From positions 1 to 57,175 of the forward strand of contig JAURXY010000017.1 in assembly GCA_030654225.1 (NCBI GenBank): 57,175 bases of DNA, given 5' to 3'. Every line of letters begins with the position of its first letter. Position 1 is the first letter of the stretch. This DNA is from a bacterium. GTDB taxonomy: Bacteria; Patescibacteriota; Minisyncoccia; Moranbacterales; UBA2206. Below, one piece after another: positions 25,801-32,947 of this stretch. The notes beneath the pieces were generated by a model. It was not told the DNA's origin. It saw only the letters and a list, made by a program, of their open reading frames with translations, and did no database searches. The translations under genes were made by a program, and so were the position numbers.

Positions 25801-26453
25801 CAATCAGTAGTTGGCTTGTTACTATTTGGAAATTCAGGCGTTACTCCAGATAAAACATAACCATTTTGACAAAATCCATTCCCATCAGAATTTGAAGGCC
25901 AAACAGTTTCAGTAGTAAATGTTCTTCCATCAAAAGAACCACAATATTTTATTGGTGCTGCTGGTATAAAATACTCACATTTTGCATCTGAACAATCTCC
26001 TGTTCTATTAGTCACATCTGTCCAACTGTTGACTGGGCTTGTTATAAAATTCTCATCATCACCCCCATATTGCTCACTACATTTTTTAGCAGTAGGATGT
26101 GCAGATTTAATACTATCAAAACTCGGGCAAACATAATATTTTCTACTCATATTACAAGAAAATAAAGTAGGAGCAGTCCAATTATTTCCAGTGCCATTCT
26201 GTGAACATTGCCATGATGCAGAACCCCCAACAGTTGGAAAATAAAAGCCATAGCCAGAAGAATCATAATGTGTATAGCCGTTTGCGCAAAGAGTATCCCC
26301 ACTAGGAAGAATATCAATATTAGCATCATAGTTTTTTCCAGCTGCCGTACCACATTTCCCAACTTCATTAATTGCCTCCGCGAAATTAACTTTCAATCCT
26401 CCCGCCAGAAGAAATCCAGCGAAAACTAAAAACACAAGTATCTTTTTTTTCAT
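22860..26453 (-). CDS. Large exported protein with Cys-rich modules, fibronectin-like region and C-terminal PA14 domain
   Basis: 1,197-residue protein with a signal peptide (MKKKILVFLVFAGFLLAGG, cleavage near AEA). Cys-rich modules like those of the 916-residue protein lie at both ends (KCGTAAGKNYD, LCGPAGSFD, KCGTANKKFYE, GCGDASGSYSG). The middle has PKD/fibronectin-like beta regions, including SAPTNFSATCNSSGLVTVTW. A PTPTPTPTPTEE linker leads into a C-terminal PA14-type domain (about residues 1060-1197, GLLGEYFDNIDF, WNFHVTGDDGIRLWVND, YYENKGGAVAKLAW), a fold often used for carbohydrate or adhesion binding. It is likely a cell-surface adhesin; the ligand is unknown. Confidence 0.8.
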   Translation of the reverse strand: MKKKILVFLVFAGFLLAGGLKVNFAEAINEVGKCGTAAGKNYDANIDILPSGDTLCANGYTHYDSSGYGFYFPTVGGSASWQCSQNGTGNNWTAPTLFSCNMSRKYYVCPSFDSIKSAHPTAKKCSEQYGGDDENFITSPVNSWTDVTNRTGDCSDAKCEYFIPAAPIKYCGSFDGRTFTTETVWPSNSDGNGFCQNGYVLSGVTPEFPNSNKPTTDWICNYTIANIYGMGPVSCTATKTVSASTTNCDLTDHHLEGNNCVVNSKLMPCGIASLKTGEMWNDGDQQNGTYNQTWSASSSTWSETKSKTFSTAVGECNFKCTDDYRWNSSACVLTAVDNGATTSVAPVIRSFFAPSPIVESGADFSLKYFVTGDVAVCRINGASVVVSSGISENLGYSVENEGNIEIEQPYVLRCVSSTGTIVESTVKVTIKPKIPTGNIPPTAKIDITKTQTTNTDKTDFTGTGTDTDGSIVEYKWFSGLSCAGTMIAKGFNSTVGITNPQSMNFSENTTIWFKVMDNANNWSTCVSEEVAVPAGIKLPCLGSYVSETWNTEKCPASKDELALIPGSSWVNAWENGCDPNKSCQYITTTAKDTTTDDLSSISAPTNFSATCNSSGLVTVTWSSVTGADRYALRIDTDTQPAAAPPFHPLTEDNISKTTTSYTWQGEIGKTYYYWMHAVKENGENDFWTKTQDPVPTVVCSSDADDNDDNDDSNELDEEENVDTTPDVVDLGLCGPAGSFDKTQPKTYDWSVSEFTEKLCVNGESNPINVVLKMGRRVNWICYDEAKTTSQKCYARRNSNGNIDTTPDEEEESTALTCGGAVPENANLCAGDDTGLTSATNNSILVPGKSCGTKKCEYTCNTGFRKKGKICVADDNNTTNNSDPKCGTANKKFYEVTDVDFGEDTLCAKGIASPLEPVFPDEGKIVEWKCSESGNWITDTILPRKVAFCAAARKNSEITAGCGDASGSYSGTAMNFRSTNFCASGLNLSSGTPIFPTIVGGSTDWVCRPSLLGTIFTNKKPVVCSATKGSQSSTPDTDTTPTPTPTPTPTEEVASIGNGDGLLGEYFDNIDFTAKKVTQINPTINFDWGDGRPVGALESDTFSVRWTGKVQPRYTGSWNFHVTGDDGIRLWVNDQIVVDGWIEQRPTEHTGMISLTAGQKYNIKMEYYENKGGAVAKLAWSNAKQSKEIIPQTQLYSN
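23311..23340 (+). repeat. Five tandem GGGGTT hexamers (telomere-like, G-quadruplex potential)
   Basis: Exactly five copies of GGGGTT run on the plus strand, the template strand of the surface protein gene. They encode the Pro-Thr linker before the PA14 domain. Four or more G4 tracts could fold as a G-quadruplex, and the array could vary in length without shifting frame because the unit is 6 bp. Confidence 0.85.
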
Positions 26454-26513
26454 TTCTTTTTTTATAATTTATTATTTATTTGAAAAAATTAACTAACTAG
26501 AATTATTGCTCTA

Positions 26514-26542
26514 ATTATACCTCATTTATTTTTCTCCAACAA
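26514..26542 (-). promoter_or_regulatory. Promoter of the 1,197-residue surface protein gene
   Basis: TTGTTG (26537-26542), 17 bp, TATAAT (26514-26519) on the minus strand. The predicted start leaves a leader of about 55 bases that is very AT-rich. Confidence 0.5.
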
Positions 26543-26614
26543 GTTGTTTTTTTAATGGAGCTGTGGATAACTTTACCCTGTTGAATAATTTTGCTTTAGT
26601 AAAATAAAAAATAA

Positions 26615-26630
26615 TCCCGAGCACTCGGGA
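26615..26630 (-). terminator. Terminator downstream of ftsZ
   Basis: The perfect stem TCCCGAGCACTCGGGA is followed on the minus strand by TTATTTTTTATTTT. It lies 42 bp past the ftsZ stop codon. A G9 tract immediately precedes the ftsZ stop region (about 26661-26669) but lies outside the coding sequence. Confidence 0.7.
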
Positions 26631-26671
26631 CTATTTTATAAAAATTTTATTGAATTTTATGAGGGGGGGGG

Positions 26672-27883
26672 TTATTTCCCCATCTTTCGACGAATGAAAG
26701 CTGGAATTTCCAACTCGTCATCTTCATCTTCCAACTCTTTGTTTTTTTGGGTTTGCAAGATATTTCTTTGTGGCTTTGGTGGAATTTTTTCTTCAATTAT
26801 CATTCTAGATTCAAAATTTTCTGGAAAAGTGATGCGCGGTTTTTCCTCTGTCACTATTTCTTCTTCTTTTCTGACTTTTTCGATAGTAATGCGAGACATC
26901 TTTTCTATCGGAGATTCATTTACCCTATCAGCATCAAAGCCAGTTGCCACCACCGTGATTTGCACTTCGCCTTTTTTCATAGTTTCATCCACTACCGCTC
27001 CAAAGATAACCTTGGCATTTGGATCAATTGATTCAGTGATAATGTTGGCAGCTTCGTTGATTTCCAACATAGTAAGATCAGTTGAACCGCTCACATTAAA
27101 CAAAACTCCCTTGGCACCGTCAATAGAAAGCTCCAAAAGTGGACTGCTAATCGCTGCTTTGGCTGCTTCAGCTGATCGATTTTCTCCTGTGCCGATTCCA
27201 ATACCCATAAGAGCGCTACCGCTATTTGACATAATGGCTTTCACATCAGCAAAGTCAACGTTCACTATCCCAGGTTTAGTGATCAAATCAGAAATTCCTT
27301 GCACGCCTTGTCGGAGCACATCATCAACAATCTTGAAAGAATTGATGAGGGTAGTTTTTTTGTCGATAATTTGCAAAAGTTTGTCGTTAGGAATGGTGAT
27401 GAGTGTGTCCACCCGTTCTCGCAAATTTTCCAAAGCTTCTTCAGCAATAGCTCGTCTTTGTGCGCCTTCAAAACTAAATGGTTTGGTGATAACTGCTACA
27501 GTCAAAATTCCAAGTTCTTTGGCAGTCTCCGCCACAATTGGCGCTGCGCCTGATCCAGTTCCGCCACCCAATCCGCAAGTGACAAAAATCATATCCGCTC
27601 CTTTCAAAACTTCTTGAATTTCATCGCGATTTTCTTCGGCGGCTTGGCGTCCTACATCCGGATTCATTCCTGCGCCCAAACCTTTGGTCAAATTTTTTCC
27701 AATATGAACTTTTTCTGAAGCTTTGTTGTGATGCAAATCTTGGGCATCCGTGTTGATTGCCACAAATTCCACGCCTTTTAGTTTAGCGTCAATCATTCGG
27801 CTGATTGCGTGTCCGCCAGAGCCTCCTACTCCAACTACTTTTATCCTTGCAAAGGTTTCTACAGGCGGTTTTATTTCTGCCAT
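26672..27883 (-). CDS. ftsZ: Cell division protein FtsZ
   Basis: Tubulin-like GTPase that forms the division ring. The 403 residues show IKVVGVGGSGGHAISRMI, the tubulin signature GGGTGSGAAP (about residue 112), NDKLLQIIDKKT and the T7 loop region NVDFADVKAIMSNSGSALMGIG. The acidic C-terminal linker ends with the conserved short peptide region (ELEIPAFIRRKMGK) that would bind FtsA. ftsA is 1.8 kb upstream instead of adjacent. The intervening DNA carries a transposase. Two promoters just upstream let ftsZ be expressed independently. Confidence 0.97.
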   Translation of the reverse strand: MAEIKPPVETFARIKVVGVGGSGGHAISRMIDAKLKGVEFVAINTDAQDLHHNKASEKVHIGKNLTKGLGAGMNPDVGRQAAEENRDEIQEVLKGADMIFVTCGLGGGTGSGAAPIVAETAKELGILTVAVITKPFSFEGAQRRAIAEEALENLRERVDTLITIPNDKLLQIIDKKTTLINSFKIVDDVLRQGVQGISDLITKPGIVNVDFADVKAIMSNSGSALMGIGIGTGENRSAEAAKAAISSPLLELSIDGAKGVLFNVSGSTDLTMLEINEAANIITESIDPNAKVIFGAVVDETMKKGEVQITVVATGFDADRVNESPIEKMSRITIEKVRKEEEIVTEEKPRITFPENFESRMIIEEKIPPKPQRNILQTQKNKELEDEDDELEIPAFIRRKMGK

Positions 27884-27917
27884 ATGTTTATAAATTTAGT
27901 TATTTTATCAGTAGCTA

Positions 27918-27947
27918 AATATAGCACATCAAATTAGTGTGTGTCAA
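27918..27947 (-). promoter_or_regulatory. ftsZ proximal promoter
   Basis: TTGACA (27942-27947), 18 bp, TATATT (27918-27923) on the minus strand, 35 bp before the start codon. Confidence 0.55.
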
Positions 27948-28003
27948 ATAATCTATTCCCCTTGTATTTTTATTTGTTTTTCGCCTTTTATAAGCTTATC
28001 TGC

Positions 28004-28032
28004 ATTATACCTGTTTCAGAAAAATGCGTCAA
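28004..28032 (-). promoter_or_regulatory. ftsZ distal promoter
   Basis: TTGACG (28027-28032), exactly 17 bp, TATAAT (28004-28009) on the minus strand. This is one of the best sigma-70-type promoters in the window. It sits between the transposon-associated repeat at 28040 and ftsZ, restoring expression of ftsZ after its separation from ftsA. Confidence 0.65.
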
Positions 28033-28037
28033 TATTG

Positions 28038-28730
28038 CTAAAAGGGGTCAAGTACCTTTTTTAGAGGTCTGCCCCTTGGGATTAGCGTGGAAACTAAATT
28101 TAATTTTTTCGCTATTTTTCCAATCCAATCTTCTTTTCCATAAGGGCAACCTCTTTTAATAGCATATCTGATTTTTTGTAGTTTATCTTCCTCATCCTTC
28201 TCTGTCATATTCACCCATTCTAAAAAAGCAATAGGCTTTTCAACCGGCCAATCCGACAATAAACTTTTTTGTTTTTTTGTTCCATTTTCTCTTATCCATA
28301 GACTAGACCATTTCCAATTTTGAGCTTTTTTGACTAATTTTGCTCTTAATGGGTTTCTTTCAATATAACGGCAAACTTGCAAAAAATGATTGTCCTTTTC
28401 TATGGGAAATGATTTATATCTGCCTTGGTAAATATGACCATACCCAATAGATTTATAATGCGAGTGATAACGCTGGGTATGAGTGTGAGTTATCCAACGC
28501 ATAAAATTAGACAGATCTTCTCCTGCTTTCGGGTATAAAACAAAATGCCAGTGATTTGGCATTATACAAAAAGACAAAATCCGCATTGGATATTTTTCCT
28601 TAGCCTCCGTGAGTATTTTCATAAAAGCCTCGTAATCTTTTTCTTTTTTGAATATTTTTTCTCGACCGTTAGCTCTATTGAGAATATGATAAACCACATC
28701 ACCAACGGCATTGCGCGGTATTCTAGCCAT
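28038..28730 (-). mobile_element. REP-associated tyrosine transposase (RAYT, HUH superfamily)
   Basis: A single-strand DNA transposase of the Y1 HUH type related to TnpA of IS200, known to act on REP palindromes. The 230 residues carry YHILNRANGREKIFKKEKD near the start, the HUH motif MPNHWHFVLYP (about residue 57), HIYQGRYKSFPIEKDNHFL and the probable catalytic Tyr in CRYIERNPLRAKLV. The C-terminal KKVLDPF and the stop codon are encoded inside the left flanking repeat (28040-28062). The frame is intact. It lies between ftsA and ftsZ, flanked by inverted repeats. Confidence 0.88.
28040..28062 (+). repeat. Left flanking repeat of the transposase region (R1)
   Basis: AAAAGGGGTCAAGTACCTTTTT. 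It is inverted relative to R2 at 28761-28780 and direct relative to R3 at 29616-29639. Confidence 0.8.
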
Positions 28731-28760
28731 GATTGAAATATAACTTATTTTTTGCTTATT

Positions 28761-28780
28761 AAAAAGGTACTTGACCCCTT
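28761..28780 (-). repeat. Right flanking inverted repeat of the transposase (R2)
   Basis: AAAAAGGTACTTGACCCCTT is the exact reverse complement of the core of R1. It lies 30 bp upstream of the transposase start codon. Confidence 0.8.
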
Positions 28781-28793
28781 TATCTTCCTATCT

Positions 28794-29615
28794 TCAGTTT
28801 GTAAGTTTGAATGTACTAACAATTTCTTTCATTTGGCTTTCCATTAGCCCACCTTTATCAGCGACACCTGTTATTTCGTAAGTTTTTCCATTCATTAGAA
28901 TAACAAGAGATGCCATAGCTTTTGGACTTGGTCGCCCACCGCCACCGCCTGGCATAGCAAGTGGCTTTTCGATATAGTAATTATACTGCGCAAATATTTG
29001 ACCATCTATGTTTATTTCTTCAATACTAAGTGCCGTTCCTAATGGAGGCACCCTGAGAATGTCATAGACCTTTCCATCATATATATAAACTACAACGTTA
29101 CATAAGGCACCACTTGCATTTCTTAAATCAAACTCCCCAAGAGAATATTTATTCGTATCTGAATCAGGTTTAACACGATACTGTGAATGATTAAAATTAT
29201 TAGGAAATTTAATTTCAAAACCGAAGTCTGAATCTTTATATGATTGCCAATCTTGAGAAATAGCTAAATTTTTTTCATACGCTTCAGTTTTTGTATTGAT
29301 GATTATTTGCTTATTTAATTCTGGGAAATCCTCGTAATTAAAATTAAATACTTCCTCCCCCTTTAAAGTTAGGTCGCTGTTATCATCATTGATAGAGCAA
29401 GTAATTGCTTTATTCCAATATGAACTCAGTATAAAAAATTCCGAATTACTTTCAATGCATTTATTTTTCCATTCAGCATAACTATTAAATTCTTCCCGAC
29501 TTATTGGTTTATAATTTCGTGTTTTATTACTCGTATGAGAATAAAACATTAGCAAAACAACAAAAAATATAATTGCAAAAAAAATAGCCAAAAGTTTTAT
29601 TTTTTTATTCATCAT
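28794..29615 (-). CDS. Membrane-anchored protein of unknown function inserted between ftsA and ftsZ
   Basis: About 273 residues from MMNKKIKLLAIFFAIIFF, a start placed right after the R3 repeat. A longer frame would run into ftsA and through the repeat and is unlikely. There is one N-terminal hydrophobic segment (about 5-22), then a mixed soluble domain with Cys residues, DWQSYKDSDFGFEIKFPNNF (a pattern common in exported PsbP-like or lipoprotein-like proteins) and a Pro/Gly-rich MPGGGGGRPSPK loop. No lipobox is visible. It lies inside the segment bounded by R1 and R3, so it may be cargo or a bystander of the transposase insertion. Confidence 0.65.
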   Translation of the reverse strand: MMNKKIKLLAIFFAIIFFVVLLMFYSHTSNKTRNYKPISREEFNSYAEWKNKCIESNSEFFILSSYWNKAITCSINDDNSDLTLKGEEVFNFNYEDFPELNKQIIINTKTEAYEKNLAISQDWQSYKDSDFGFEIKFPNNFNHSQYRVKPDSDTNKYSLGEFDLRNASGALCNVVVYIYDGKVYDILRVPPLGTALSIEEINIDGQIFAQYNYYIEKPLAMPGGGGGRPSPKAMASLVILMNGKTYEITGVADKGGLMESQMKEIVSTFKLTN

Positions 29616-29639
29616 AAAAGGGTCAAGTACTTTTTTTTT
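29616..29639 (+). repeat. Third copy of the transposase-region repeat (R3)
   Basis: AAAAGGGTCAAGTACTTTTTTTT, with one G fewer and a C to T change against R1. It separates the unknown membrane protein gene from the end of ftsA. Confidence 0.75.
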
Positions 29640-29658
29640 AGAAAGTAGATTAACAGCC

Positions 29659-30918
29659 TTACGGTAAAAACTTTTCCACCCATCTTTTGATATCCCCTGC
29701 TTTACCACCAAAACCACTGGTAAGATTGCCCATAAATCGACTGGATGATTTCAGCATACCGCCGGATTCGTTAGCTTCGATTCCCCAAAGGACAAGACCG
29801 ATAACTGTCGCAAAAGATGGATCATCCACCTTATCCACCAGCCCACCTAGCGGAGATGGAAAACCAGTTTGTGCTGGTAGTCCTAAAACTTCTTTGGCCA
29901 GATCCACGGCCCCCGGAAGTTTGGAAGTTCCACCCACCAGCACTGCGCCTGCGGGAAGCAATTTTTCTTTGCCAATTAATTTTAATTCCTTGTTCACTAA
30001 GGTGAAAATTTCTTCTAGTCGCGCTTCAATTATTTCTGCCACATGATGGCGAGAAACTATACCCTCTTCGCTAGAGTCAATTTCAGCTAAATTTATGTCT
30101 TCCTTTTTGCCAATTTCGCGTGGAATAGCACTGCCAAATTCAATTTTTACTCTTTCTGCAACATCAATAGAAGTGCGAAGACCAATAGCGATGTCATTAG
30201 TGATATGATTTCCGCCGACAGGAATGATCACGCTCGCAATCAAATCATCTTCTTCAAAAACAGCCACCGAAGTTGTTCCGCCACCAATGTCAACCAGCAC
30301 TACGCCCAATTCTTTTTGCCTTTTGGTGAGTGTTGCTTTAGCTCCAGCCAAAGGGGCCAACACAAAATTTTCCACTTCTATTTTGGCTTGATCAAAACAT
30401 TTAGAAAGATTTTTGATGTACGGCGTTGCACCTTCAATGATCAGAGTGTCCACTTCCAAACGAACCCCGTTCATTCCCAGTGGATCTTTGATGTTTTTTT
30501 GATCGTCTAATGAATAATTTTTCGGAATAATATGAATTATTTCACGATTTGGCGGAATAGAAATTGCTTGCGCCGCGCCAATTACTCTTTCAATGTCATC
30601 CTGTGTCACTTCTCCATCTGCTCGGCCGACGGCGATCACGCCTTTGGAATATTGCGAAGAAATGTGATTGCCACCGATGCTCACAATCGCTCGATCAATT
30701 GTTATCCCAGCCGTTCTTTCCGCTTTTTCCAAAGATTCATTGACGGCTTGCAAAGTTTCTTCGATGTTGACTATGACACCTTTTCGCACACCCAAAGAAT
30801 CGGCCGTACCCACGCCAATAATTCTGGGTTTTTCTTCCGGAGAAATTATTTGAGTGATGACTGTTCTAATACTAGAAGAGCCGACATCAATTCCACAAAT
30901 TATATTCTTTCTCGACAT
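29659..30918 (-). CDS. ftsA: Cell division protein FtsA
   Basis: Actin-like membrane tether of the Z-ring. The 419 residues show the phosphate-1 motif GIDVGSSSIRTVI, the SHS2/1C insert region, VVLVDIGGGTTSVAVFEE (phosphate 2) and GAVLVGGTSKLPG (adenosine motif). The C-terminus ends in an amphipathic helix (DIKRWVEKFLP) as expected for membrane binding. Two TATAAT-like hexamers lie at about 30938-30954, upstream of the start. It is cut off from ftsZ by the R1-R3 segment. Confidence 0.96.
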   Translation of the reverse strand: MSRKNIICGIDVGSSSIRTVITQIISPEEKPRIIGVGTADSLGVRKGVIVNIEETLQAVNESLEKAERTAGITIDRAIVSIGGNHISSQYSKGVIAVGRADGEVTQDDIERVIGAAQAISIPPNREIIHIIPKNYSLDDQKNIKDPLGMNGVRLEVDTLIIEGATPYIKNLSKCFDQAKIEVENFVLAPLAGAKATLTKRQKELGVVLVDIGGGTTSVAVFEEDDLIASVIIPVGGNHITNDIAIGLRTSIDVAERVKIEFGSAIPREIGKKEDINLAEIDSSEEGIVSRHHVAEIIEARLEEIFTLVNKELKLIGKEKLLPAGAVLVGGTSKLPGAVDLAKEVLGLPAQTGFPSPLGGLVDKVDDPSFATVIGLVLWGIEANESGGMLKSSSRFMGNLTSGFGGKAGDIKRWVEKFLP

Positions 30919-31002
30919 GATAAAAAGACTAATTGATTATACTTTATTATACAATAAAACAAAACTAACCGCAAAGCTCCCCCGGTTAAATTTATTTTTA
31001 TT

Positions 31003-31359
31003 TTAAAAAATATGCGGAATAAATATCGCTAAACCGATGATGAGAGCCAGGATAGAAGTCAGAAGAACACTGGCCGCCATCAAGTCTTTTATCAATCTTG
31101 CATAGGGATGCACTCCTGGTTTCAAAATATCAATGATTCTTTCTATAATCGTATTTAACATTTCCATAATGAGTACCGCCATAATCATTGTAGTAATCAC
31201 AATCATTTCCAGTCGTGTCACGCGATAATAAAACATAAAACTAACCGCTATAATTGCCACGATCAGTTCGTTTTGAAAATTTTTTTCGTTTTTTATAGCA
31301 TATCTCAAGCCGCGAAAAGCATGACTGAAACTTTTGAAAAATTCTTTTACTCTGGTCAT
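31003..31359 (-). CDS. dgkA: Diacylglycerol kinase family membrane protein
   Basis: Small integral membrane kinase that phosphorylates diacylglycerol or undecaprenol. The 118 residues have three predicted helices and the signature EMLNTIIERIIDIL followed by IKDLMAASVLLTSI, with conserved Glu and Asn near residue 70. It starts 7 bp after ybeY ends. The Gram-positive-type family often acts on undecaprenol, which would suit the cell-wall genes in the window. Confidence 0.88.
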   Translation of the reverse strand: MTRVKEFFKSFSHAFRGLRYAIKNEKNFQNELIVAIIAVSFMFYYRVTRLEMIVITTMIMAVLIMEMLNTIIERIIDILKPGVHPYARLIKDLMAASVLLTSILALIIGLAIFIPHIF

Positions 31360-31366
31360 AGATTTT

Positions 31367-31822
31367 TTATTTTATGAATTGATTGGCAACCTCTTTTTGA
31401 ATCGCAAACATTTTTTGCGAGTGACGAAGACCCAACAAATGAAGCACGCCGTGAGAAATTATTTCGGCCAATTCTTGCTTGGCATTTTTCTTTTCCTCTT
31501 TGGCATATTTGGCAATATAAGTATAGCACACAATTATCTCTCCGAGATATATATTTTTATCCACAGCCGTTTGCAAATCTTCTTGCTTTTTATATTCACA
31601 AAAAGAAAGCACGTCAGTGGCTGTTTTTTTCTTGCGATAAATCGCGTTCATCTTGGCAATTTCTCCTTCAGGAACTGAAGCAAAACTCAGGGAAATATTT
31701 TTTTTTTCTAAATATTGAAAATTCTCATGCGCTAATGTTTTTTTCGCAACTTGAAACAAGAATGCTTTTTTGATTCCGCTTTTTTCCTGATCGTTAAAAT
31801 CAATTTCAATTTTCATATACAA
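31367..31822 (-). CDS. ybeY: Endoribonuclease YbeY
   Basis: Zinc-dependent endoribonuclease for 16S rRNA maturation and ribosome quality control. The 151 residues include the family segments ATDVLSFCEY and the metal motif HGVLHLLGLRH (three His). The neighbours yqeY, rpsU and dgkA are usual for this gene. The start could be at 31822 or 31816. Confidence 0.92.
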   Translation of the reverse strand: MYMKIEIDFNDQEKSGIKKAFLFQVAKKTLAHENFQYLEKKNISLSFASVPEGEIAKMNAIYRKKKTATDVLSFCEYKKQEDLQTAVDKNIYLGEIIVCYTYIAKYAKEEKKNAKQELAEIISHGVLHLLGLRHSQKMFAIQKEVANQFIK

Positions 31823-31826
31823 GAAG

Positions 31827-31850
31827 AAGCGCCCACTCTAGGGGGCGCTT
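31827..31850 (-). terminator. Stem-loop between yqeY and ybeY
   Basis: AAGCGCCC and GGGCGCTT arms around an 8-base loop, in the 36-base gap. The T-run is poor (CTTCTTG), so it is probably a partial terminator or processing site. Confidence 0.4.
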
Positions 31851-31858
31851 CAAAGAAA

Positions 31859-32308
31859 CTATTGCAATTCTTCTTCGACAATTTTTTTGACTAAATTACC
31901 ATCGACTTTTCCCTTAAGAACAGTCATCGCTTTTCCCATCACCTTGCCAATCTCCGATTTGGAAACTGCGCCAACTTCGGCGATTATTTTCAAAACTTCT
32001 ACTCTCGCTTCTTCATCGCTTAGTTGCGCTGGCATATAGACAGAAAGGATTTCTATCTCAGTATTTTCTTTTTGCGCCAAATCTTCTCGACCACCACTGG
32101 CATATTGAGAAGCACTGTCTTTTCTTTGTTTGATCGCTCGTGCTATAACTTCTTGCGTTTCTTCGTCGCTCAAACCTTCCTCTCTTTTCTTTTTTTCAAT
32201 TTCCGAGTTTTTGACCATCGAGTCGAGCATTCGAAGCGTATCGCGCTTGGCGGTGTCCCCCGCCTTCATAGCTAACTTCAAATCTTCTAAAATTTTTTGT
32301 TTCAACAT
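31859..32308 (-). CDS. GatB/YqeY domain protein
   Basis: Free-standing YqeY protein, related to the tail domain of GatB that contacts tRNA. The 149 residues begin KQKILEDLKLAMKAGDTAKRDTLRML and contain YMPAQLSDEEARVEV and IGKVMGKAMTVLKGKVDG, all typical. It starts 6 bp after rpsU, its usual neighbour. Confidence 0.9.
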   Translation of the reverse strand: MLKQKILEDLKLAMKAGDTAKRDTLRMLDSMVKNSEIEKKKREEGLSDEETQEVIARAIKQRKDSASQYASGGREDLAQKENTEIEILSVYMPAQLSDEEARVEVLKIIAEVGAVSKSEIGKVMGKAMTVLKGKVDGNLVKKIVEEELQ

Positions 32309-32313
32309 AATGA

Positions 32314-32568
32314 CTATTTTATTAGTTTCTTTTTGACGTTTTTGAAAGTTGATTCATCAAACTTTCCCATTTTCTTGAGACGACTGACAACTTTTCTGAC
32401 TTTTTCTTTGTATATCGCGCCAGAAATTTTTTCTCGTTTAGTTTTTTCATCCGCACGAAAACGCGATCTTCTGGCCTTTACCAAAACACCGCTTTGCTGA
32501 ACACGACGGCTAAATCTGCGAATCAGACTTTCTGATGACTCACGGTCTTTCTTTTTTACTTCAATCAT
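32314..32568 (-). CDS. rpsU: 30S ribosomal protein S21
   Basis: Small-subunit protein involved in initiation. The 84 residues are rich in Arg and Lys and start with IEVKKKDRESSESLIRRFSR, followed by the C-terminal helix with KARRSRFRADEKTKRE. It is slightly longer than the usual 58-71 residues because of a basic C-terminal extension. Confidence 0.9.
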   Translation of the reverse strand: MIEVKKKDRESSESLIRRFSRRVQQSGVLVKARRSRFRADEKTKREKISGAIYKEKVRKVVSRLKKMGKFDESTFKNVKKKLIK

Positions 32569-32599
32569 AAATTACCTCCTCTCTAAATTTAAAATTATC

Positions 32600-32947
32600 C
32601 TAAATAATCGGCCGAATATCTTCAGAAAGCTTAGCACCTCCGATAAGATGTAAGTGAATATGTGGCACTTCTTGCCCACCCCACTCTCCGGTTCGAATTA
32701 ATAGTTTATACCCTTTCTCAAAAATGTCAAAACTTTTAGCAATTTCTTTGGCTCGAAATATCATTTTTCCAACCAATTCGATATCTCTTTCTTCTAAATC
32801 ATTAATGCTATCAATATGCTTTTTTGGAATAATTAGGATGTGAATTGGTGCAATTGGATGAATATCTTTGAAAGCTAAAACATCCTTGTCTTCAAAAACA
32901 ATCTCTGCTGGAATTTCCTTGTTGATGATTTTGCAAAAAATACACAT
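32600..32947 (-). CDS. HIT family protein (histidine triad nucleotide hydrolase)
   Basis: Nucleotide phosphoramidase or hydrolase. The 115 residues start with CIFCKIINKEIPAEIV and have HILIIPKKH and the histidine triad VPHIHLHLIGG near the C-terminus, as in HinT. Its ATG overlaps the hisS stop (TAATG). Confidence 0.93.
   Translation of the reverse strand: MCIFCKIINKEIPAEIVFEDKDVLAFKDIHPIAPIHILIIPKKHIDSINDLEERDIELVGKMIFRAKEIAKSFDIFEKGYKLLIRTGEWGGQEVPHIHLHLIGGAKLSEDIRPII

Noticed and set aside
26661-26669. G9 homopolymer near the end of ftsZ as a frameshift switch
   Set aside because: It lies downstream of the ftsZ stop codon on the minus strand, so slippage cannot change the protein.
26694-27617. 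Long plus-strand open frame of 307 codons opposite ftsZ
   Set aside because: It is the mirror of the ftsZ coding region, with Ser/Leu/Thr-rich antisense composition; ftsZ is certain.
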